A DNA stretch of 5,101 nucleotides from an uncultured Oscillospiraceae bacterium (GTDB taxonomy: Bacteria; Bacillota; Clostridia; Oscillospirales; Acutalibacteraceae), in contig CAJKJS010000132.1 in the NCBI GenBank assembly GCA_905200265.1, positions 1-5,101 of the forward strand, read 5' to 3'. This document shows, piece by piece, positions 1-5,101 of this stretch. Both the position numbers and the translations under genes were made by a program. Position 1 is the stretch's first letter. Every line of letters starts with the position of its first letter. The notes beneath the pieces were generated by a model. That model searched no databases, was not told where the DNA came from, and saw only the letters and a program-made list of their open reading frames with translations.

Positions 1-10
1 TTGTTGTGAG

Positions 11-16
11 AAAGGA
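11..16 (+). promoter_or_regulatory. Ribosome binding site deciding the mnmE start
   Basis: AAAGGA lies seven bases before the ATG at 24. It overlaps the first codons of the longer reading frame that opens with GTG at 6, so it can only serve the ATG. The family N-terminus (a short lead into TIAAIATA) also fits the ATG. Confidence 0.75.
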
Positions 17-23
17 TAAAGCC

Positions 24-1388
24 ATGCAAACAACCATTGCAGCCATTGCGACGGCTCAGGCACCAGGAGGTATTGGTGTGATTCGAATTTCCGGCCCTCA
101 GGCCGCAGAGATTGCAGCCCGGGTGTTTCACAGCCGCCGGGGCGATATTCGGGACATACCGGGATACACAGCGTTATTTGGCTGGGTCGAGGATCAAAAC
201 GGTGACAAAGCGGACGAAGCCATTGCACTGCGGTTTCGGGCTCCTCATAGCTTTACCGGGGAAGACGTAGTCGAGCTTTCCTGCCATGGTGGATTAGTGA
301 TTTTGCAGCAGGTATTAGCGGCTGTACTGGCGGCCGGAGCGGCGCCGGCTGGTCCGGGGGAATTTACGCGCCGTGCCTATTGCAATGGAAAAATGGACTT
401 GGCTGAGGCCGAAGCGGTCATGCAAATGATTTCGGCTCGAGGCACGCAGGCAGCCCGGGCGGCTCTTTCGGGCCATGATGGAGCCTTGAGCCGGAAAATT
501 GGGGCTTTACGGCAGGAATTGCTGCTGATAGCGTCTCATCTGGCAGCCTGGGCGGACTATCCTGATGACGATGTGCCGCAAATCACGGAAGGCTTTTTAG
601 AGAAACATTTGGCCACTGTAGAAAATGATTTGCGCCGGTTGCTTTCCACATTTGATGCCGGGCGGGTTCTGCGGGAAGGGGTCGATACGGTCATTGTTGG
701 TCGCCCCAATGCCGGGAAGTCTACCTTGATGAATCGACTGACCGGTACGGAGCGCAGCATTGTGACCGAAGTGGCGGGGACTACCCGGGATGTGGTGGAA
801 GAAACCGTGCAGCTCGGGCAGGTGCTGCTGCGGCTGAGCGATACCGCCGGGATTCGGGAAACCGATGATCCAGTCGAAAAAATTGGGGTACAGCGCGCCA
901 GAGAAAAATTTGCCAGTGCGGAACTGATTTTCCTGGTGTTTGATGCTTCCCAGGAACTCAATGACGAAGACCGCCAGTTGCTTACCATGAGCGAAGGATT
1001 ACCCAGTATTGCCATACTCAATAAGACCGATTTGGAAGAAAAAATAGACAAAGAGTATATTGAATCAAAAAATAAACGGATTGTTTATATTTCGGCCCGT
1101 TCTGGCGACGGTATGCAAGAGCTGGAACAGGTAATTTTGGAAACCCTGCATGCTTCGGAGCTGAATCCTGGCGAGGGGATTTTGTATACCGAACGGCAAC
1201 GCCAAGATGTGAGCCGGTGCTTGCAGGCAGTGGAAGAAGCAAAAGGCGCCTTACAGGCAGGAATGACGCTGGACGCTGTAACAGTTTCGGTAGAAGCCGC
1301 CGTTGATGCTTTGCTGGAACTCACGGGTGAAAAGGCTACCATTGCTGTGGTGGATGAAGTCTTTTCTCATTTTTGTGTTGGAAAATAA
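24..1388 (+). CDS. mnmE: tRNA uridine-5-carboxymethylaminomethyl(34) synthesis GTPase MnmE
   Basis: MnmE is a potassium-activated, dimeric cytoplasmic GTPase. With MnmG it installs the (carboxymethyl)aminomethyl group on wobble U34 of tRNAs reading A/G-ending codons. The 454-residue product matches the usual family length. Visible in order: the N-terminal folate-binding domain (about 1-118, TIAAIATA then GGIGVIRISG); a helical domain; an inserted Ras-like G domain (about 215-380) with P-loop GRPNAGKST at 226-234, G2 loop TEVAGTTRD at 248-256, DTAG at 273-276 and NKTD at 333-336; then the returning helical segment, ending in CVGK with the conserved cysteine at 451. I start the gene at ATG 24 rather than GTG 6 because AAAGGA sits seven bases upstream and the family N-terminus fits. 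It leads an operon with mnmG 30 bases downstream. The upstream gene, probably jag, is outside the window. No missing residue or frameshift is seen. Confidence 0.97.
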   Translation: MQTTIAAIATAQAPGGIGVIRISGPQAAEIAARVFHSRRGDIRDIPGYTALFGWVEDQNGDKADEAIALRFRAPHSFTGEDVVELSCHGGLVILQQVLAAVLAAGAAPAGPGEFTRRAYCNGKMDLAEAEAVMQMISARGTQAARAALSGHDGALSRKIGALRQELLLIASHLAAWADYPDDDVPQITEGFLEKHLATVENDLRRLLSTFDAGRVLREGVDTVIVGRPNAGKSTLMNRLTGTERSIVTEVAGTTRDVVEETVQLGQVLLRLSDTAGIRETDDPVEKIGVQRAREKFASAELIFLVFDASQELNDEDRQLLTMSEGLPSIAILNKTDLEEKIDKEYIESKNKRIVYISARSGDGMQELEQVILETLHASELNPGEGILYTERQRQDVSRCLQAVEEAKGALQAGMTLDAVTVSVEAAVDALLELTGEKATIAVVDEVFSHFCVGK

Positions 1389-1418
1389 AAAGCTGGCGAT
1401 AGAAAAGAGGAAACCAGA

Positions 1419-3326
1419 ATGTATGATGCGGGTCATTATGACGTGGCGGTGATTGGGGCCGGCCATGCCGGGATTGAAGCGGCGTTAAGCGCTGCCCGGT
1501 TGGGGTGCCGCACCGTGATGTTTACGATCAATATGGATGCCGTGGGCAATTGCCCGTGTAACCCCAGTATTGGCGGAACGGCCAAAGGACACCTGGTGCG
1601 GGAAATTGATGCACTGGGGGGCGAAATGGGAAAGACCACCGACGCCTGTTTTTTGCAGAGCCGGATGCTCAATTTGGGAAAAGGACCGGCGGTTCACTCC
1701 TTGCGGGCCCAGATTGATCGGCGGGCTTATAGCCAGATTATGAAGCAAAAGTGTGAACAGCAGGAAAATTTGGAACTGAAACAGGCGGAAGTCGTAGCCA
1801 TTAGCCAGGGGGAAAACGGTGTTTGGCTGGTGGATACACGCTTGCATGCCCGCTATACCGTGAAAGCGGTGATTTTGGCCACGGGTACCTTTTTAGGTGG
1901 GAAGGTATTTGTGGGCGATGTGGCCTATGAAAGTGGCCCGGATGGTATGTTTCCGGCTGCCTATTTGACCGAGTCTCTTGTTAAATTGGGACTGTCGCTG
2001 CGTCGGTTTAAAACCGGTACACCCGCCCGTGTGCTGCGCCGCAGTATTGATTTTTCGGAGTTGGAAGAGCAAAAAGGGGATGATCCGGTCATCCCGTTTT
2101 CCTATGAAACCGAAGATCCTGGTCCTAACCGCGCCGTGTGTTATGTAAGCTGGACCAATGATGAAACTCATCGGATTATTAAAGCGAATTTAGATCGTTC
2201 CCCTCTGTATGCCGGAATGATTGAAGGGGTAGGACCTCGGTACTGCCCCAGTATTGAAGATAAAGTGGTGCGTTTTTCGGATAAACCGAGGCACCAGCTG
2301 TTTATTGAACCGTGTGGACTGGATACGGAAGAAATGTATTTGCAGGGCATGTCCTCTTCACTACCCGAAGATGTACAATTGCAGTTTTACCGGTCTATTA
2401 AAGGCTTAGAACATGTTTCTATCATGCGCAGTGCTTATGCCATTGAATACGACTGTGTGGACCCCACTCAGATGCAGGCAACGCTGGAATTTACCGATTG
2501 GCCTGGTCTTTATGGAGCTGGTCAGTTTAATGGCAGTTCCGGGTATGAAGAAGCAGCCGCGCAAGGATTAGTTGCGGGCATCAATGCGGCCCGGAAAATT
2601 CATCATCAGCCCCCGGTTATTTTAGACCGGGCAGGGTCGTATATCGGAACCTTGATTGATGATCTGATTACTAAAGGGGTATCGGACCCGTACCGCATGA
2701 TGACATCCCGTTCCGAATACCGGTTGGTTTTGCGTCAGGATAATGCTGACGAACGTCTGACCCCGCTGGGATGGGAAATTGGGCTGATCAGCCCAGCACG
2801 GTGGGAAAAATTCTGCCGCAAACAGGAATGGAAGCAGCAGGAGATGAAACGGGCTCTTTCTACGGTATTTTCGCCCAGCGAAGCGCTCAATGACATTCTG
2901 GTTGCCCGGGGGACCACTCCGGTAACGACAGGAGTCCATTTGTCGGATTTACTGCGCCGTCCTCAGATTCGGTACCAGGATCTGACGCCCGTGGATACAA
3001 CCCGTCCGGCGGATATCCCGGATGCCGTACTGGAAAACGTGGAAATTGAACTGAAATATGAGGGATATATTCGCCGCCAAAAGGCGGATATTGATGAAAT
3101 GCGCCGTCTGGAACGCCAAACACTGCCGGACAATTTGCAGTATGATACGATTGATGGGCTGCGTATGGAAGCCAGAGAAAAACTAAACCGGGTGCGTCCC
3201 CAGAATATTGGGCAGGCGGGCCGGATTTCCGGTGTTAGCCCGGCGGATATTTCGGTGCTGCTCATTTATTTAAGCCGGCTGCGTGGAGAAGAAACCGAAG
3301 GGAAAAAGGAGGAACCGACAACATGA
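1419..3326 (+). CDS. mnmG: tRNA uridine-5-carboxymethylaminomethyl(34) synthesis enzyme MnmG
   Basis: MnmG (GidA) is the FAD-dependent partner of MnmE. The complex uses FAD, NADH and a folate-carried one-carbon unit to modify tRNA U34. The 635-residue product is the normal long form. It shows the FAD Rossmann motif GAGHAG at 13-18; CNPSIGG at 47-53; KTGTPAR at 198-204; the first GidA signature GPRYCPSIEDK at 272-282 with the conserved cysteine at 276; the second signature AGQFNGSSGYEE at 367-378, running on to AAAQG; and the C-terminal helical domain with RPQNIGQAGRISGV at 593-606, which contacts MnmE and tRNA. The start ATG is preceded by AAGAGG ending eight bases upstream. The stop TGA overlaps the rsmG start as ATGA, which suggests translational coupling. 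The last dozen residues (acidic and lysine-rich) extend past the conserved fold and contain the rsmG ribosome site. Confidence 0.97.
   Translation: MYDAGHYDVAVIGAGHAGIEAALSAARLGCRTVMFTINMDAVGNCPCNPSIGGTAKGHLVREIDALGGEMGKTTDACFLQSRMLNLGKGPAVHSLRAQIDRRAYSQIMKQKCEQQENLELKQAEVVAISQGENGVWLVDTRLHARYTVKAVILATGTFLGGKVFVGDVAYESGPDGMFPAAYLTESLVKLGLSLRRFKTGTPARVLRRSIDFSELEEQKGDDPVIPFSYETEDPGPNRAVCYVSWTNDETHRIIKANLDRSPLYAGMIEGVGPRYCPSIEDKVVRFSDKPRHQLFIEPCGLDTEEMYLQGMSSSLPEDVQLQFYRSIKGLEHVSIMRSAYAIEYDCVDPTQMQATLEFTDWPGLYGAGQFNGSSGYEEAAAQGLVAGINAARKIHHQPPVILDRAGSYIGTLIDDLITKGVSDPYRMMTSRSEYRLVLRQDNADERLTPLGWEIGLISPARWEKFCRKQEWKQQEMKRALSTVFSPSEALNDILVARGTTPVTTGVHLSDLLRRPQIRYQDLTPVDTTRPADIPDAVLENVEIELKYEGYIRRQKADIDEMRRLERQTLPDNLQYDTIDGLRMEAREKLNRVRPQNIGQAGRISGVSPADISVLLIYLSRLRGEETEGKKEEPTT
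3306..3312 (+). promoter_or_regulatory. Ribosome binding site for rsmG inside the mnmG end
   Basis: AAGGAGG, a full match to the 16S tail, lies within the last codons of mnmG. It is ten bases before ATG 3323 and thirteen before the adjacent ATG 3326, which favours 3323 as the start. Confidence 0.75.
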
Positions 3327-4042
3327 TGGATGCCGCCCTGCGCACCTTATTGTGCGAAAAAGCGTCTGAGTTCGGGGTAGAACTCAGCGGCGAACAGGTC
3401 GACAAGTTTGATAAGTATGGGGACCTGTTGCTTTCCTGGAATGAAAAAATGAATCTCACGGCTATTCGTGATCCCGAAGGGGTTGTCATTCGTCATTTTA
3501 TCGACAGTCTCTCGCTCTTATCGGTGGTGCCTTTGCAGCGAGAAGAAAAAGTAATTGATGTCGGCACAGGTGCTGGATTCCCGGGAATTCCCCTTTTGAT
3601 TGCAAGGCCAAATTTGCAATTGACGCTGCTCGATAGCCTGAATAAACGGCTTGTCTTTTTACAGGAAGTGCTAAAGGAATTATCCCTTTCAGCCCAGACC
3701 ATTCATGCGCGCGCGGAAGAAGGCGGACGCCAAAAAGCACTGCGCGAACAATTTGATCTGGCTACAGCTCGAGCGGTAGCGGCTCTGCCGGTTCTGTGCG
3801 AATATTGCTTGCCGTTTGTGAAACAAGGAGGGCATTTTGTTGCGATGAAAGGTCCTGATGGTTATGAAGAAGCTAAAGCGGCCCAACATGCTCTTTTGTG
3901 TTTACAGGCAAAATTATGCCGGCAAGTGGAACTGACATTGCCGGATGACAGCCGCCGTACGCTACTGGTCATGGAAAAAATCGGGCATACCCCGGCTACC
4001 TATCCGCGGGCCGGTGCAAAAATGGCAAAAAATCCGCTGTAA
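3323..4042 (+). CDS. rsmG: 16S rRNA (guanine(527)-N(7))-methyltransferase RsmG
   Basis: RsmG (GidB) is a SAM-dependent methyltransferase that makes m7G527 in the 530 loop of 16S rRNA. In other bacteria its loss gives low-level streptomycin resistance. The product is 239 residues, the usual family length. It has the N-terminal helical motif NLTAIRDPEGVVIRHFIDS (44-62), SAM-binding motif I DVGTGAGFPGIPL (79-91), the following LDSLNKR (103-109) that ends the second strand, the ATARAVA stretch, and the C-terminal YPRAGAKMAKNPL. That tail differs slightly from the common YPR-GxPxKxPL pattern. The start overlaps the mnmG stop by four bases; an alternative ATG lies one codon later. The gene is followed by an 86-base gap before noc. 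It is intact and I am confident of the family. Confidence 0.96.
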   Translation: MMDAALRTLLCEKASEFGVELSGEQVDKFDKYGDLLLSWNEKMNLTAIRDPEGVVIRHFIDSLSLLSVVPLQREEKVIDVGTGAGFPGIPLLIARPNLQLTLLDSLNKRLVFLQEVLKELSLSAQTIHARAEEGGRQKALREQFDLATARAVAALPVLCEYCLPFVKQGGHFVAMKGPDGYEEAKAAQHALLCLQAKLCRQVELTLPDDSRRTLLVMEKIGHTPATYPRAGAKMAKNPL

Positions 4043-4084
4043 AATAAAAGCGTGTCCCTATTCCTACACAAAACGCACATTCCC

Positions 4085-4095
4085 TGTGCTATGCT
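4085..4095 (+). promoter_or_regulatory. Possible extended -10 promoter for noc
   Basis: TGTG at 4085-4088, one base, then TATGCT at 4090-4095 fits the TRTGN extended -10 used by the Gram-positive vegetative sigma factor, with four of six -10 matches. No good -35 is present at 16-18 bases. Initiation would be near 4102, giving a leader of about 27 bases that keeps the noc ribosome site but lacks the left arm of the hairpin. This is a weak motif call. Confidence 0.35.
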
Positions 4096-4111
4096 GATGG
4101 CAGAAATGGCA

Positions 4112-4120
4112 GGGGAGGTG
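4112..4120 (+). promoter_or_regulatory. Ribosome binding site deciding the TTG start of noc
   Basis: GGGGAGGTG ends eight bases before TTG 4129 and is a strong match to the 16S tail, supporting that non-ATG start. It lies in the right arm of the 4070-4126 hairpin. A weaker GGAAGG at 4151-4156 precedes an in-frame ATG at 4162, which could start a form eleven residues shorter. Confidence 0.65.
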
Positions 4121-4128
4121 CGTTTTTT

Positions 4129-4914
4129 TTGATACGCCGCAACGAAAAACGGAAGGTGCAGATGATTCCGGTGCAGCACATTGTCCCCAATCCCAACCAG
4201 CCACGACATCAGTGGAAGGAAGAGGAACTGGAAAGTTTGAGCCAAAGCATCCGTACATCGGGGGTGTTACAGCCAATCACAGTACGCCGGATAGAAAATG
4301 GTTGGTACGAGCTTATTGCGGGGGAACGGCGTCTGCGCGCCAGTAAAAAAGCTGGACTGACGGAAATTCCGGCGCTGGTGCTGCTTTGTACGGCGGAAGA
4401 ATCGGCGGTTTATGCTTTGATTGAAAATATACAGCGCCAGGATTTGGGCTTTTTTGAACAAGCAGAGGCTTTTTTGCAAATTAGCCGCCAACAAAAAGTA
4501 ACCCAAGAGGAGCTGGCGCATCGCCTGGGAAAAAGTCAGGCGTATGTAGCGAACAAACTGCGGTTACTGAAACTGGAAAAAGAGGAACGTACTGTGATTC
4601 AAGATGCCCATTTGACAGAGCGGCATGCCAGGGCGCTTTTGCGGATCGAAGATAGTGACGAACGAAAAAAGGTACTTCATACCATTGTTCAAAAGCAATT
4701 GACTGTGCGTGAAACGGAAGAATTGGTGGAACGGGCCCTGGCTCCCAAAAAGGCAAAACAAAAAACCAGGGGCATTGTCAAAGATGTGCGTCTGTTTTTA
4801 AATACGGTGAACCGGGCCATTGATGTTATGAAACAGTCGGGCATTCGGGCGCAGACGGATAAAAGGGAGACGGAACAATATTTTGAGTACATTGTGCGGA
4901 TTCCCAAAGCATAA
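4129..4914 (+). CDS. noc: Nucleoid occlusion protein Noc (ParB-family CTPase)
   Basis: Noc binds scattered chromosomal sites and stops the division septum forming over the nucleoid. The 261-residue protein has the ParB N-terminal CTP-binding domain (about 10-105), with QPR at 24-26, GERR at 65-68 and ENIQR at 99-103. A helix-turn-helix follows (about 125-150, TQEELAHRLGKSQAYVANKL), then a basic linker (207-214) and a C-terminal dimerisation domain ending YFEYIVRIPKA, much like the Bacillus subtilis Noc end. Four residues known to separate Noc from ParB specificity are all Noc-type: Q137, K143, K148 and R165. The position directly after rsmG is the usual place for noc. The start is TTG, supported by GGGGAGGTG eight bases upstream; no upstream in-frame ATG exists after the stop at 4045. 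At 261 residues it is shorter than the roughly 283 of B. subtilis Noc, mainly at the N-terminus, where the membrane-binding helix is absent. A plain ParB is the alternative but less likely. Confidence 0.9.
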   Translation: MIRRNEKRKVQMIPVQHIVPNPNQPRHQWKEEELESLSQSIRTSGVLQPITVRRIENGWYELIAGERRLRASKKAGLTEIPALVLLCTAEESAVYALIENIQRQDLGFFEQAEAFLQISRQQKVTQEELAHRLGKSQAYVANKLRLLKLEKEERTVIQDAHLTERHARALLRIEDSDERKKVLHTIVQKQLTVRETEELVERALAPKKAKQKTRGIVKDVRLFLNTVNRAIDVMKQSGIRAQTDKRETEQYFEYIVRIPKA

Positions 4915-4919
4915 AAGGG

Positions 4920-4948
4920 TTGCTTTTTTACATAGTGTGCGATAGAAT
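4920..4948 (+). promoter_or_regulatory. Probable vegetative promoter downstream of noc
   Basis: TTGCTT (4920-4925), a 17-base spacer and TAGAAT (4943-4948, five of six -10 matches) form a plausible sigma-A promoter. Transcription would begin near 4955, ahead of the structured leader, and would serve whatever lies past the window end. The overlapping GCTTTTTT (4922-4929) could instead be the tail of a weak noc terminator, with stem AAAGC 4906-4910 and GCTTT 4922-4926. Confidence 0.45.
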
Positions 4949-4961
4949 ATAGAAAACAAAA

Positions 4962-4997
4962 AAAGGATGTGGAAAAATGAGAAATATTTCCTGCTAA
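4962..4997 (+). other. Ribosome site plus six-codon reading frame
   Basis: AAAGGA (4962-4967) is nine bases before ATG 4977, which opens a six-codon frame (MRNISC) ending at TAA 4995-4997. It follows the probable promoter and precedes the inverted repeats, as a leader peptide would. The peptide has no run of one amino acid, so classical attenuation is not indicated. It could also be the remnant start of a decayed gene or chance in A-rich DNA. Confidence 0.2.
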
Positions 4998-5092
4998 ATT
5001 TAAAAAAAGATAATGCGTGAAGAAAAAGCGGTACGGCAGAATTTGTACGGCTTTTCTTAAAGTGCGCATTAGGCTTGCAGGAATGTTTTCTC
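4979..5092. repeat. Nested inverted repeats (structured leader, small RNA or bidirectional terminator)
   Basis: Three nested arm pairs share one centre. TTCCTGC 4988-4994 pairs with GCAGGAA 5077-5083, extended after three mismatches by 4979-4984 against 5087-5092. TAATGCG 5011-5017 pairs with CGCATTA 5065-5071. AAAAGC 5024-5029 and GTAC 5031-5034 pair with GTAC 5045-5048 and GCTTTT 5050-5055 across a G/G mismatch. A T-rich tract (5086-5101) follows on the plus strand; on the minus strand the middle stem is followed by seven T (complement of 5002-5008). The surrounding 4915-5101 is about 33% GC and contains no other gene that I can recognise. Confidence 0.45.
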
Positions 5093-5101
5093 TTTTTTCT
5101 T

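Larger units (their letters stand above)
4070..4130 (+). terminator. Terminator-like hairpin overlapping the noc start region
   Basis: AAAACGCAC (4070-4078) pairs perfectly with GTGCGTTTT (4118-4126). After one A/G mismatch (4079/4117) the stem continues with 4080-4087 against 4109-4116, including two G-U pairs. The loop is 21 bases (4088-4108) with a possible three-pair mini-stem. Eight T residues (4123-4130) follow the GC-rich part, the normal form of an intrinsic terminator for the mnmE-mnmG-rsmG transcript. Unusually, the right arm contains the noc ribosome site and the T-run ends in the noc TTG start. The same structure could therefore both stop readthrough and hide the noc translation start. 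The pairing is seen in the sequence; the function is inferred. Confidence 0.65.

Noticed and set aside
1..19. End of an upstream gene (stop TGA at 7-9 or TAA at 17-19)
   Set aside because: An upstream gene, probably jag, is expected, but too few codons are present to tell which stop is real, so no partial gene is called.
6..23. GTG at 6 as the mnmE start, adding six residues
   Set aside because: The ribosome site AAAGGA lies within these codons and is correctly spaced for ATG 24, which also matches the family N-terminus.
332..360. GC-rich GCCGG repeats resembling an extragenic palindrome
   Set aside because: They lie within mnmE codons for the conserved alanine/glycine/proline segment before GEFTRRAY, so protein coding explains them.
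4906..4929. Terminator for noc formed by AAAGC and GCTTT followed by T residues
   Set aside because: A five-pair, mostly A-U stem with an 11-base loop is too weak to call alone. The same bases form part of the better-supported promoter.
4968..4976. DnaA-box-like TGTGGAAAA in AT-rich DNA (8 of 9 to TGTGGATAA)
   Set aside because: It is a single isolated match overlapping the ribosome-site region. Without a cluster of boxes there is no support for an origin here.
5013..5060. Fifteen-codon plus-strand frame from ATG 5013
   Set aside because: It has only an A-rich stretch upstream with no real ribosome site, and it lies inside the inverted-repeat structure.
4689..5069. 126-residue minus-strand frame across the noc end and downstream region
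   Set aside because: It lies mostly antisense to a clear noc gene, has low-complexity aromatic and serine-rich content typical of a shadow frame, and shows no recognisable domain.

Overview
The window is a compact, all-plus-strand stretch of a bacterial chromosome. It carries four core genes in the order mnmE (24-1388), mnmG (1419-3326), rsmG (3323-4042) and noc (4129-4914), followed by 187 bases of AT-rich DNA with no recognisable gene. This is the classic Firmicutes (Bacillota) cluster that usually sits near the replication origin, between jag and parA/parB. Strong GGAGG-type ribosome sites, a TTG start and the presence of Noc all fit Firmicutes. Gene base composition is roughly half GC, and the MnmG sequence looks clostridial to me. 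I would say class Clostridia with moderate confidence and nothing narrower. No mobile elements, tRNA/rRNA genes or CRISPR arrays are visible.

Region 1 (1-4042) is a tight operon. MnmE and MnmG are the two subunits of the enzyme that modifies the wobble uridine (U34) of certain tRNAs. RsmG methylates 16S rRNA in the 530 loop. Spacing is 30 bases between mnmE and mnmG, and mnmG and rsmG overlap by four bases (ATGA). All three proteins look full length with intact catalytic motifs.

Region 2 (4043-4128) is the rsmG-noc gap and the most interesting part. It folds into a long imperfect hairpin (4070-4087 with 4109-4126) that runs into eight T residues, as an intrinsic terminator does. The right arm is also the noc ribosome binding site, and the T-run ends in the noc TTG start codon. 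A possible extended -10 promoter (4085-4095) lies across the inner left arm and loop. Transcripts from that promoter would lack the left arm and could not form the hairpin.

Region 3 (4129-4914) encodes a ParB/CTPase-fold protein. Its DNA-recognition residues match Noc (nucleoid occlusion) rather than ParB. It lacks the N-terminal membrane-targeting helix of Bacillus subtilis Noc.

Region 4 (4915-5101, about 33% GC by direct count) holds a plausible promoter, a well-placed ribosome site before a six-codon reading frame, and nested inverted repeats spanning 4979-5092 that end in a T-rich tract. It may be the leader of the next gene (parA would be expected, but lies outside the window), a small RNA, or a bidirectional terminator.

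The gene content is conventional. Novelty, if any, lies in the expression control of noc and in the structured downstream leader.
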